Shown here: in pieces, positions 43,191 to 54,260 of the stretch
Position numbering within the stretch: the stretch's first letter is position 1
How the letters are laid out: each line of letters opens with the position of its first letter
Assembly: GCA_030374805.1 (NCBI GenBank)
Contig: JARGSG010000043.1
Span: 310,001-374,000 of the forward strand
Direction of reading: 5' to 3'
Length of the DNA stretch: 64,000 bases
Source of the DNA: Gracilaria gracilis
Taxonomy: Eukaryota > Rhodophyta > Florideophyceae > Gracilariales > Gracilariaceae
The notes under the pieces: generated by a model
What the model was told of the DNA's origin: nothing
Seen by the model: the letters and a program-made list of their open reading frames with translations, nothing else
The model's database searches: none
Made by a program: the position numbers and the translations under genes

Positions 43191-45852
43191 ATGGGGAGCC
43201 GTAGGAAAAGGTACAGATGGGAAACATCGCAAAGACAGCCCATGGGCGAGTGGGTTGATATCACTGACAGCCTGCAGGATGAAGACTCAATCCGAGGTAG
43301 TCCACAGCACGAAAGACGAGAAAGAAGGTATCGATGGCAAGTTCACAATCACACGCCCGACGAAATGGTTTCAGCATCAGCACCAGAACGTGAACAGATT
43401 ATGGCATTAGAAGAAGAGGAAGCGAGAGAAAATGTTCTGGAAAATAGCGCAGAACTTTCAATCCAGGATATTGAGGCAGAAAGGGTAAATGGAAAACCAT
43501 CAGGTGAAGAACAGGGCGATGTTCGCCATACTTTTGTTCATCACTCGCCATCTTGCAGCCCACAATCCTTCACAAATTCGCTGGAGATGGGCGAGAGTTC
43601 GTTTCCAAGATCCTCAGTCCGCCTCAGTCACTCCACGCTTTCCTCACTCGACGAAATGGATGAAACTAATGATCTTGGGTTAAAAGAAATAGAGTACAAA
43701 CGTCTGTCGAGCTTTCTGTACACCGCTGAGCTTTCCGGGATCTCGGAGCGCACTATAACGAGATTGATTGCCGGGAACCCTATCAATTCAGATTTTTCTT
43801 ATAGATCTCTGGTATACTACGCATCCAGCGTAGCCCAGGTGAATAAATGTTATGTGGCAATGTGTAACGAAGGACATGCCGCTCGTGCGGGGTGTCCTGA
43901 AATCCACAGAGATGTGTCAAACCTGTGATGGACCTCTTTTGCGAAGTAAAAAGAAGTTTTGGTTCATGAAGCCATCGACGGCGCTTCAGGGCCTCTGCAG
44001 AGCTCGCAACTCTTTCCAGGCTATAACCGAGGGATGTCACCGTGCAAAGAAGGCTTTCGTAGATCGATCATGCAGTAGGCTGGTTCATGACTACTATGAT
44101 GGGGCGGTGTTCCAACGTATGCATGGAGAAAGGCTCCAGAACTGGATCCCAGAAGGGAAGGAAATCCTTGTTTTCTTGTCGCTATCAACAGATGGATTTG
44201 AGTGTACAAAGAACAGGAAAGGGGATCCGATATCTTCGTGGCCAATTCTGTGCAGTGTACTTAATACTACTCCTGCTCATCGGAGTAAGGCTTCCAATAT
44301 TCTCATCCTAGGTGTAGTACCGGGTTCTCATGATTCCGAGTATTTCGATACATTCTTTGCGGATATAACGCGCGATCTGAAGGAACTTGAAAACGGAATT
44401 CCCGCTGTATGCTACGATGGGAAAGTTAGAACGTTGAAGGCGTTTGTCTTGTTCTTCACGGCCGACTGGCCAGCAGCGTCAAAAGTTTTAGGATACGTTG
44501 GCCATACAGGGAGGATGTTCTGCCGTTTCTGTACCAAACGAAAAGTTTATGTGAAGGAGCTCAAATGCTTGTGCGCTATCCCTTCAGATACATCTCGCAC
44601 ACCACTTGGCTCCCGGCGACGATACCTTGATGGGGCCCTCATCACATCTGAATGTGCCGGAAAAAGAAGATCCAAAGATGTGAAGCGTACTTGGAACATG
44701 CTGCGGTCGCAACCTGACGTACGAACACGGAAACCCATTATTGATTCTACAGGCATTAAGAAGAGCTCCTGTCTTCGATCCTTGAACCTTGATTATGTAT
44801 ACGCTTTTCCACACGATGTGATGCACTTAGTTCTCCTTGGATGGACGAAACATATATTGAAGCTTCTTTGTGGGTCGCATGCAAGACATAAAGCAGTTGA
44901 TGCACTTCCCTCATACTGCATTAACCGACCTACTCTCGAGAAGGTCAATGATGCTTTGACAGAATCTGCAGTTGGAATTCCGACTGAATGGGGCAGAACC
45001 CCGTTGTCACTAGACAACCTTGGTTGTTTCAAAGCAGAGGATTTTAAGCGACATATTCAACTATACCTACTGCCCATTCTTCATCGTTTCAAAGTTAAGA
45101 AGGAAATCCTGCATCTCCTCAATGAAACCTCGCATATGGTAACCCTTGTATTTGAGTATAACTGTAGTGAAGAAAACGTCCAACAGCTTGGCGTGGTTGT
45201 GGAGCAGATATACACTCGTTTTGTTCGACATTTTGGAACTGATTCTTCTTCAGGCTACTGCTACACGCCAACTACGCCTTCGATTTTGCATCTTCCTGAT
45301 TTACTTAGGCAGTGTGGTCCCCTGCCGGTAACATCGCAATTTGTTGTGGAACGGTTGTTGGGGGAGATCGGAAGACGTGTTCAACAAACGTCGAACATCG
45401 CAGCACATCTGTTCCACAAAAACTTCAAGCTCTTCATTCTCACACTTGCCAATGAAGGAATAGTTCCACTTGGTGGCCACTCTGATGCATCAATGGATGA
45501 GAACTCTGTCATGAATATGACGGCCAGCAACTTTATTATGACCGAGTTCCATACTGGGGCACGATGTCATGGATCAGGAGTGCCGTATCTCAAATTGAAT
45601 CGGAAACAGTATGCCGCGGTGAAGAGATTTGTGCAAGAAAATTTTCCAACGCAAGGGAATTCATTTCACGTGCGATCCATGAAAGAACTCGTTGACAGCG
45701 AAAACCTTCGACAGGGAGAACAGACGACGGAACACGTGCTTTGCATCAAACGTCTGATCGGATTCATCGATATCGATCGTCGTCGATACTTCATAGACCC
45801 TGCACGAATGCAGGGAAAACAAGTTGCCTTACTGAAAGGCGTCAAAGTTTAA
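43191..45852 (+). pseudogene. tnp2/Plavaka-like (CACTA superfamily) transposase, one frame change
   Basis: The frame from ATG 43191 encodes an acidic Ser-rich head and the start of a zinc-binding region (NKCYVAMCNEGHAARAG). Around 43880-43915 the frame changes and the second frame continues to 45852 with EMCQTCDGPLL. The catalytic region has VFLSLSTDGFECTKNRKGD with the first Asp and SSWPILCSVLNTTPAHRSKA, then ILILGVVPGSHDSEYFDTFF, the pattern of tnp2 transposases and fungal Plavaka elements. Next come VLFFTADWPAASKVLGY with a second Asp, and the zinc residues MFCRFCTKRK. The segment DYVYAFPHDVMHLVLLGWTK matches the conserved D-x-x-H-x-x-x-L-G box. About 890 residues in all. The frame change could be a mutation, an error or an intron; a GT-AG pair restoring the frame exactly was not found. 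Confidence 0.7.
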
Positions 45853-47089
45853 CCGATGCTAGGCGCAGAAGTTTATTTTTCCCTAGTAACAGATGAGTTC
45901 AGAGTATGCATTAGCACCATTGAGAAGAGACCGCTATCGTAGTTCCCGGAGATATACTTTTCTCCATACAACGTATCGCTCGCCGCGCCGGTGCCACGCA
46001 ATTCGAGCTGGTCACGGACGCGCAAGGGTGGAATAAGTGTGAATGAAAAGGTTGGGGGAGCGGGGGGGAGGTGAAGACGGGAGGACAGGAAAGGTCTTGG
46101 TGATTATCAGAGAATTGCGACGGGTTCGGCGGCAAGCAACTGCAAAAGGCGTAGAGCACCACCACCTCAGTTATTGTTCCTCTAATAATGCGATGCACAA
46201 GAGTAGCTGTACTGGTGCGTATCGCTGTCGAGAAAATATAGCGAGACTTAATAGTTTCAATATCCAGCGCTCATAATGCTCTTGGTTACCAAACATTTCC
46301 CCTTAAGAACCAATGAACATCTCAACAGATATGGTGAGTTTTGCTAGTCTTCTCACCAAAGAAATACGAAAAAGAAAGTGCCTCAAGACGTCAAAGGAGA
46401 GTACCGCAATGGCTCTCGATCCTGGTCTACCCGGTTATCCGACAATAAAGAGTCAGTGAGTCACTTCTTGTCCCAGCACAGCACCTGATGAATCTTCCTC
46501 ACATTCGCCACACACCACAACTGTTGATTTGTTCACAGGTTCTTTTCTCCCAGGCACATTTGAGTGTACCTTCGAAGGGTGACAACATTTCCCATCGGCG
46601 CGAGTGGTCCCACTACAGCGCCATGTCAGAGCAGTGTCCGTCTGAAAGCAAATGCAATGATCAGATTCACTTCGCCGCACAAGGGTCCATCGATCATCAG
46701 ATTTGACCCGCACACCCACGCGAACCAAAATTGCGAGGCATAGCTTACGAACAGAAAGGGTCGCAATGGTTAGTGAGATCTTCTTAAGAGAATTGCGCAG
46801 TGTATGGCTGAAAAGTAGATGGCGGTCATGACTTTTGAAGAACGGCTTTGGGCTATCGACAGGAGAGAGAGCGAGCGCTGCTCTGCGGTTACGACGGTAC
46901 CCTTTGGCAGTTGGCGACGCCGCAAGTCGCACGTCATATGCTCGACAAGTACAAATTGTACTGTACACGTACCCAAGGTGTGTATTCTAAACGGATCGTT
47001 TCCATGTAAGCCACGAGATATTACGTATATTACGTGATGTGCGTTACGCATGGGAGGCACTGTCGCGGGGAGGCACACTTGTACAGATT
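45853..47089. other. No recognisable gene
   Basis: Intergenic. It should include the right end of the tnp2-like transposon, but I could not find a convincing terminal inverted repeat. The lost C-terminal part of the minus-strand glycosyltransferase gene is not visible here either. Confidence 0.4.
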
Positions 47090-48769
47090 TCAATTTAGTT
47101 GCAAAACAAAGTTGCATGGTATTGGAATGTGGTATTTTTTCAGCTGTTGCTCGTTCAGGTACTCCCTTCCTATTTCATCTATAACCCACTTCCTCTTAAA
47201 CAGCCCAGGGTTGTTGTTTCATTGACAGTACTTACGCGGAGAGCAGTACACGTCCTCTTCGTCCACATGTCCTTCCGAGCCACCACAGCGATACATGATG
47301 CCTTTTCCAGGGAATGCGTTCGGAGGGTCGTCCCGCCAGTGGTGCACAAAACACAAAAGATTAGCTTGTTGTCGAAGAATAGACTCTTCTCGCCCTTGAT
47401 GCATGATCTGTGCATGAAGTGGCACCCCAGGGTCATGGCGATGACGAAGGCGAACGAGGTGCGCCACTCCAGAACCAACCAGAACCTTGGAATCGATCAG
47501 ACGCGACCTGGTTATATGAGCAGGTTCAATGAGTTTCCAGTCTTTCTCCAACAGCAACACGTATTCGCTTGAGGCAAGCTCGACCATTCTGGTTATAGCT
47601 TTCCCCAATGGCAGATTCTCTGCGAAAACGTGTATTCGACGTTTTTCCTTGGGTATGTCGTTAAGCCGAGGTATTTCCTTCAAAAATTGCTTGTCATTCT
47701 CTACACCGTTCAGGAAGAAGAGGATTTCCTGCGATTAGTCACGAAGGCCATTGTCAAGCCAGGACTTCATAGATTCATATTCATTGTGGAACAGGACGAC
47801 GATAGACAAAAAAGCTTCATCATATGTTTGGCGCTGTTTGACCATAAAAGAAACATCGGCACGTACTGGTTGTGCAGCGATATTGACGTCTCCATGCGCA
47901 GAATCTGCTGGTTCAGCTCTGACAGGCTCCTTGGCGGTGTTATTTTGTTTCTGGAATGTAGAACGTGCGTCCACCATTTCTGCGGACTGCTGCACAGACT
48001 CGTGATGTTGCGTTGTATCAGATTGTGTGTTGAGCGTCTCGGACTGTTCCGCGGATTTCTCTGGTTGGGATACAGGGTGTGCGTTGACCGCTTGCGCGGA
48101 CTGCTCCTCAGGCTCGTTTTCTTGACGTTCAGCATCTGCATTCGGGTTTTGGTCGTGTTCGGCAGGCTGCTCTTGCTGACCGGCAGAGTCTGTGTCAGCC
48201 GTTTGGGCAGCGTCTTGCTCGGAGTTGCGCTGTTGACTTGGAACGTCTGTATTGCCATGGTGAGGTGGTATCTCTGGGACAAGAACGGGCATATGCTGTT
48301 TGGTGGACGAAGAATGGTTAGCCACGGGCGAAAAGGGTTGCGAATGAACAGTTGGTTGCAAGGGAGCAATACAAGCCAGGAATACCACGCCAAACAACAA
48401 GAAGACGACGACGGAAAACAGCAAGGCCAAACCAACCAGCGTGATCAAAGCACGCGTCCTCTTGGAGCGACGATACTGCAAAATGGGGCGGAACAGCGCG
48501 CCGGCGCGCGCTTGAACGCCTGCCAACGAGCGCTTGTCAGAGCCGACGTGCGTGGGCAGCGCATGAAGAGACACGGCCGCGCCGCGGTTGACGTGCGGGT
48601 GCAGTGGCGGCGGTGGCGCATGGCTCGTCTCAGACAAGCGCGCGGTTCGGGCTGGCTGCGATGCGAGCGCGTTCGACTGTGCACAGTGTGCAGACGACGC
48701 GCGTTGAAGAGCGAAGCGGCGCGCGTGCGACATTGCACGCGATGGCGGCCCGAGCGGCGCCATGTGCAA
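47090..48769 (-). pseudogene. Type II membrane glycosyltransferase-like protein, truncated, two stops
   Basis: From the upstream end at 48769: a basic head of about 105 residues, one membrane anchor (LITLVGLALLFSVVVFLLFG, about residues 109-131), a long Gln/Glu/Ala-rich stem, and a GT-A-like catalytic region. That region is interrupted by TAA at 47735-47737: SIVVLFHNEYESMKSWLDNG before it, QEILFFLNGVEND after it, then VFAENLPLGKAITRMVE and YVLLLEKDWKLIE. A second stop, TGA at 47219-47221, follows KYC-Gln where the paralogue at 49064 has Trp. The frame then continues NNNPGLFKRKWVIDEIGREY to 47090. The C-terminal HtrL/YibB domain of the paralogue is missing. It would sit in the Golgi membrane, as polysaccharide-making enzymes do. 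Confidence 0.6.
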
Positions 48770-49063
48770 GTGGGCGCGCAGGCGTGTGCCGCACTGCGGC
48801 GAGTGTGCCGAACTGCTCTGCAGTCAGTCAGTGCTGATCGAGCGCCCCTTCGCGCGTGGCTGTATGATACACCATGTCAGACGTGTGAAGCCAGAAGGTA
48901 ACTGCACAACACAAAACTGATCGCGCGTCGCCTCGCACCGCAGCCTCCGCACGCACCGCCGTGCCTCGCCGATGGCCTTCTTCACCGCGACGCATCGGCG
49001 GCCGCCCGCCCGTCATGGGCGCCGACGTAGCTTCGCCTCGGCGCGATCCGCGGTCTGCTCGAC
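48770..49063. promoter_or_regulatory. Shared intergenic region between two head-to-head glycosyltransferase genes
   Basis: 294 bp, CpG-rich, between the divergent coding starts of two related genes. A bidirectional promoter is expected from position only; I see no clear TATA box. Confidence 0.4.
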
Positions 49064-51531
49064 ATGCCTGCCTTCTCTGCCGCGTTGCCGCGTCGACGTC
49101 CAGTACGCACCGTGGTCAAGGCCATTGCTGCCAAGCGCTCTTCGTTGCGAAACATCTTTCCGCGTGTCAATCCCATCGTTTCGGTGCTGATTGTCAGCGT
49201 CCTTGTTCTCGCCTTATTGACATCTTCATTTTCGGTGCTTGGCTCCAAACCAGCGTCGCAGATCTCGGCCGTCGTGCTTTTTCACGGCGAGTTGAAGTCG
49301 TTCCAACATGCGTTGCGGACATGGTACCGAAATCGGCTGCTCGATGCGGTCGATGAGGTGCTCATCCTGGTCAATGGTGCTTCATCTCCCGCTTCACGCT
49401 CCGCGCTTTCCAGTCACACCATTCCACTTTTCTTTTCGCTTCCGGATGCAAAGCGTCGCATCATTACGTCATCAGAGAACCTGCCCTTGGGGCTTGCCAT
49501 CTCTCGTATGGTGCGCGAGGCGCGTTCCAAGTATGTGCTCCTGCTTGAAAAGGATTGGGCTTTAATTGAGAACACCACCACCACCGAGTCGCGTCTCATG
49601 TACTCAAAGCAGCTATTGAACTCTAAAATTGCCAACGTCGTCCGTTTCAGACATCGTCATAATCCTGGCGTTCGGTTGCACGCGCTCATCATGCATTACG
49701 GTCGAGAGCAATCCATTCTGACCATTCAGAAGAATCTACTGTGCTATGTCCACCACTGGCAGGCCCATCCCCCGTCCATGTTCCCTGGCAAGGGCCGAAT
49801 TACCGAGTGTCCAAAGCCGCCTGCAGCACAATCCGATCATCGAGATACCCTGTATTGCGCTCCTTCCGAATACTGTCAGTGGACAAACAATCCATGTCTG
49901 TTTGATCGGAAATAATTCATCGCTGACGTCTTAGATGAGTTCGAGAAACAGTACAAAACTGAGCACGCTCAGTACGGAGATTCATCTCCCTTTCTGGATG
50001 TTGAGTATTACACCAATTGGCGCTCGTACGCCTGGGCCGATAAGAACTTCACAGTTGCTCTGGGAACGGGACTCTTCAGCCATGATGAGCGACAGGAGCA
50101 AAGCTATTCCAATACATTTTGGTACGCTCATTATCGTCTCACTGTTGACCTCGAAGAATTGAGAGATCAGTACTTAAAAAACGAGTCTTCGTTCAAAGCT
50201 CTCGGCGGCGTGCACTACGATCCAGACAGTCCCTACCCTCTAACTTTGAGGGAAATATATCCTGTTCAATTCGTGCGCAAGCATCAATGGCCTGATGTTT
50301 ACACTGGCACTCTTGAAGAACGATGATTAACAAACCATATAAGAAGTTCCTTAAGGAACACAGATTATTGACAGGCGACCAACGCAACTCATCCAAAGCA
50401 GAACAAATAAGGGCCAGTTGGATTTCTTGGAGAAACTACGTCACCACCATTCATCGAAAAGTCGAGAAAGCAATGCTTTTGGTGCCGCCGGAACAGCCTC
50501 ACGAAATGACCATCACCCTTGTAACGGGCCTGTTAGACATTGGACGGTCTGGTCTTGGTCAGGATGGATACCAATTCCGACGAAGCTTCAAAATGTATTT
50601 GGACGCCATGCAGAATTGGTTGACTCATGGGTATCCAAAAGTTGTGTATACAACCAGAGAATTTGCAGATGAACTGAGGAAGAAGATGAGTGACGAAGCA
50701 AAGAATTCCACCTATTTCGAGTATACAACACGCGAGGAGCTTCGTACAAGATGGCTTGGCCCCGACAAATATGAATTAGTACAGAAAATCCGGAAGTTGA
50801 GAGAATGGCTAGACAGGGCTTCGTGGCTCGAGAATTCTCCACAGGCTGGGTTGGAGGGCTATAATCCTTTGGTCATGTCCAAGATGTTTATGATGCGACA
50901 TGCGGCGCGCACCAATCATTGGAATACGACACATTTTTTGTTCTTAGATGCCAAGCACAACTGTCAGAACCCCAAGGTCATGAACCGTAGGAATGATCAT
51001 ATTATTCGCGCTCACATGTTTGACAAACTGCTCATGACGCATTTCAACTATACTCCAAGCACCGAATTGCAAGGATTTGAGTTTTCGGCCTTCAGTGAGT
51101 ATTGTAACATAGATAACGCGGCCGAGAGACAGAATGTGAAAGTCGGCCGAGGCGGTATATTTGGGGGTTCGGCATTCGTACTGGAATACATTACAGCGAT
51201 GCATGACGTTATCTTGACCGCAACTCTGCGCGGGGGTTTGATGGGTACCGAAGAGAATGTATTCTCTATCATTTTGTATCAGGTTCCGCAGTATGTGGAT
51301 GGCTTTAACAATAACTGGGCGTGTCCAAGCAATGTTGCAAAGGATCATTACTGCGAAGACATGCGAGATCATCAGGGTTATAATTGTACGATCTTCGAGT
51401 GGGTAGCGAGAGACGCTTTAGTTAGTGAATTAGCAGCGGCTGTGCCAGGGAATGGACGAGGGGAATTGAATATCACTTCGAGACATGAGACACAGCTACT
51501 TTGGTGTTTCACGTCTCGCAGTGACTTTTGA
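49064..51531 (+). pseudogene. Two-domain membrane glycosyltransferase: GT-A-like plus HtrL/YibB-like, one stop and one frameshift
   Basis: Starts MPAFSAALPRRRPVR. A membrane anchor at about residues 41-60 (SVLIVSVLVLALLTSSFSVL) is followed directly by SAVVLFHGELKSFQHALRTW and the same SENLPLGLAISRMV and KYVLLLEKDW motifs as the paralogue. TAA at 49913-49915 stands where the paralogue has Trp (RKW). The frame then stays open to 50326, where the next frame takes over at an ATGA overlap (ATG at 50323). The second domain reads MTITLVTGLLDIGRSG, then VVYTTREFADEL, ASWL...GYNPLVMSKMF, FLFLDAKHNC and GRGGIFGGSAFVL, the HtrL/WlaTC glycosyltransferase pattern (FLFLDA where a W-x-D-A is common). About 820 residues. 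One long Golgi enzyme before damage, probably used in matrix polysaccharide or glycoprotein synthesis; the substrate is unknown. Confidence 0.65.
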
Positions 51532-52161
51532 TTTGCGTTCCACGGGAATATTTGTGGATCATAATCAAAGGGGACGATTAATCCGTGCCTCTGACGCTGA
51601 ATGAAACTCCTTGAGCACTTTTTCCGAGGGGAGGCAGGTGCAACTCAAGCTCTTCTTCATGCTGTGGCATATTGCGCGGCTACTACCAAAGGTACATATG
51701 TGGGAAACATGGCCAAAGACAGGGTATGTGAACCCTACTAGGACGTGCAGAGCTCACTAAATGAGTTGCATGTAATATCCCATGGGGTATGTTGTAGACT
51801 TTACGAACGACAGAAAGCTGCATATGAGGTTATGATATCACTTTGAGATCGAAAACATTGACATATATATTACGTGCATCTACGCGGGAATGCCATGGAC
51901 AATGTGTATTTACATGTAAGAACAATGAACGTAGTTTGTACACAAGGGAAACAAGTTCTGCTTGCAATACTTTCGAACAGTGCTTTCCATCAAATCATGC
52001 GCATCACGCGATGCTCAGCTCTCCCATCGCGGAGCAACGGCATGTCTTGGTAGTCGGAGAGACCGGCCAGTTTGCTCTCTCAAGTCTTCGGCATAACGCG
52101 AATTGGATCTCTGTCCCACAGTGTTCAAGTTGATAGAGTGAGCGAATGATGTTTGCGCAAA
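51532..52161. other. No recognisable gene
   Basis: Intergenic, without repeats or motifs I can name. Confidence 0.4.
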
Positions 52162-52827
52162 TTATCGAACAGGGGCTTCCAAAGCTCCTGTTTTGTATGG
52201 GAAACATTCAAGCCATCGTTGTAGAAAGCCAAATGTGGCTATAACAGATATGAGCTCCATTATTGCTTCCGGTTCAAACAGTTTGTGCATGACACTAGCC
52301 TGTGCAGGTGATATCAGCGGACTAGGCGCAACGTCAGCGTATTTGGAGCATACCTGAGAATTGTTGAGAGCCGCTTGCACAACTACGTGGGCCAGCAATA
52401 GGAAAGCGACTTCTTCTCTGGTAAACGTAGATAAGTCGACATCTCCGTCATCTGATCTTCCACGGACAGTGTTGTGTTTGAACACTGAGTAGTTTTCTGG
52501 ACGTTCCAACTCCACATTGTCATCGTCGGAGTCTTCAAACTCGTTGTTGACAAAAAAATTTAGACCGTTGACGTCAGGCACTTCCGGATCATCTGTAAGC
52601 GCAAAGAGACTGTGAAGAGAGTTCATGACCGCAGGGTTGTGACCTGTCGACACGGTCTTTGAGGTACTGCTGCTACTATCACACTCCCACCGTATTCGAA
52701 TGTCAAACTCTTCGTACTGTGGTTGCTGTGGACGGTGCAGAGTTCGCTTGAACGTAGCTCTTCTATCGGAGTTCTTTCTGGTGAGTATGGCCAGTCCTCT
52801 TCTCAGAAGGCTGAGTTCAGATTGCAC
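52162..52827 (-). CDS. Unknown protein, C-terminus faintly like AhpD/carboxymuconolactone decarboxylases
   Basis: A frame of 221 codons without a clear ATG; it is open some 30 codons further upstream to a TGA, so the true start may be in an upstream exon. The N-terminal half is Arg- and Ser-rich with an acidic patch (NEFEDSDDDNVELERP). The C-terminal half is helical: FTREEVAFLLLAHVVVQAAL, then LFEPEAIMELISVIATFGFL followed by QRWLECFP. The latter resembles the final helices of AhpD-like proteins (E-L-I-x-V-I-A-x-F-G-x-x-x-R), but the catalytic C-x-x-C is not present. So homology is weak and no enzyme activity is proposed. Confidence 0.35.
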   Translation of the reverse strand: MQSELSLLRRGLAILTRKNSDRRATFKRTLHRPQQPQYEEFDIRIRWECDSSSSTSKTVSTGHNPAVMNSLHSLFALTDDPEVPDVNGLNFFVNNEFEDSDDDNVELERPENYSVFKHNTVRGRSDDGDVDLSTFTREEVAFLLLAHVVVQAALNNSQVCSKYADVAPSPLISPAQASVMHKLFEPEAIMELISVIATFGFLQRWLECFPYKTGALEAPVR

Positions 52828-53721
52828 AAAGCTGTCATCGTCAAATAGTAGTTCCTCCGGATTTGAGTCGTTACCATCTTCCAGAATGGTTCACGCGTGT
52901 CGGACCCAGGCGAGGTGCACTGGATGAGTTAAAGTCAACGTCTGAGGCAAATTATGGAAAACGGAACCTGTCAACCCTTCGTGAACGTCGAGTTGGTTCC
53001 CGCTCCGGTTGGGTGGGGACTGAGAATTGATAATTGTGGTGATCAGAGAGAGTCACAATTGAGGAGCTCGGTGATGCTGTGGTGGAATCGAGGAGCGCAT
53101 AGGCACGCTGTTAGAGTGATGAGGCGGAGGTGGGTTGTGCGGGGTGCGGAAGTACGGCGACAGGCCAGAGGAGATTATGAAGTGGGTGCGACACCAGTTG
53201 GGCTGCAAGCAACGATAACAGCGAATAAAAGGCGTTGCGAGCTGGTTGGTAGCGCGAGAAATACAGGGTGGGAGAGGGCGCAAGTGAAACGGATGAAAGC
53301 AGCAAGCGACACAATTGATGTATAGACGCGAAGCGCGGAGAGGAGTGATGCTCGGTGGCATGCTGCAAGGACTGGGCAGGGGAGACGCAGGGCGCTATTT
53401 TGGTGGGGGAAAGGCAACGACGGCCAGCGCAGAGGGGTGTGACCCATTTTGAGCCCACTTGTGCGTGTGGAGCTTGAAGGCAGCTGCTTGAAGGACTACC
53501 CTGTACGCCGACTCTGCCTTTCGGCCAGCATGGACTGATCTGGGTCCAGTGGAGGGACAAAAAATAAATTCGGAAATTTGAGGGTTTGCCGAGCGGCCAT
53601 TTGCTGGACACGTTCGGTGCCTGTGCTACCATCATGGGCCATTGCTGGCACTCTAGCGGTACTGGAAACGGCATTTTTCGCTGCTCATAGGGGAAAAATA
53701 TGGAAAAGAAAATATTTTTTT

Positions 53722-53796
53722 GGGACAGCGGACCAGGGGGTCGTGGCACTTCATCAGTGCACTGATGAAGCGCCACGCCACCCCGGTCCTCTGTCC
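53722..53796. repeat. Hairpin repeat copy 4
   Basis: GGGACAGCGGACCAGGGGG ... TCATCAGTGCACTGATGA ... GGTCCTCTGTCC. The centre CAGTGCACTG differs from copy 1 (CGGTGCACCG) at mirrored positions, so symmetry is kept. It lies after a T-rich run, 14 kb from the other copies. Confidence 0.88.
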
Positions 53797-54054
53797 TACC
53801 AGCTGTTCCCTATAGCTTCGCATATATGTTTGCAATCACCAAGTTCCGTATCCCTCGAGTGTCGCCGCTTTCCCTGACACCTCTTTACGGGTTCATATGC
53901 ATCTCAGGCATCTCGCACATCTCCCTGTCGTGTTGAAAGAACCTGATTCGTGCTGTATCGTTGCCATCCTCTCCCGCCCGCTCCCGTCTCCCGCGCACTC
54001 TCATATCTCGTCGGCAGTTATCCCCCGCCCGCTGCATTCTCCTGTGCGCTGTTT

Positions 54055-54155
54055 CCTCCCCTCCGCTGCCATCTCCCGTCCGCTGCCATCTCCCGTCCGC
54101 TGCCATCTCTCGTCCGCTGCCATCTCTCGTCCGCTGCCATCTCCCTTCCGCTCCG
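54055..54155 (+). repeat. 16-bp pyrimidine-rich tandem repeats upstream of methyltransferase copy A
   Basis: CCGCTGCCATCTCCCGT or CCGCTGCCATCTCTCGT repeated about six times, about 100 bp before the start of the gene. A related but shorter, more diverged tract lies at 61305-61400 before copy B, so it probably belongs to the duplicated unit's promoter region. Confidence 0.75.
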
Positions 54156-54260
54156 GAAATTCGAATCATAACCCGTCAACGCACTCTCTTCTCGTGCATG
54201 CATAAAGTGGTTCCACATAGTTCATCGAGGTCTACGTCACCGGCACCGTCAAGCTTTAAT

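Noticed and set aside
47630-48901. 423-codon plus-strand frame opposite the minus-strand glycosyltransferase
   Set aside because: The minus strand carries paralogous motifs and a membrane anchor; this frame is an antisense shadow.
50323-50326. ATGA overlap as prokaryotic translational coupling
   Set aside because: The surroundings are eukaryotic and the two halves form one domain-continuous protein; a single-base frameshift explains it.
53885-54218. Minus-strand frames over the 16-bp repeats
   Set aside because: Simple repeat translation (RWQRT-like) with no independent support.
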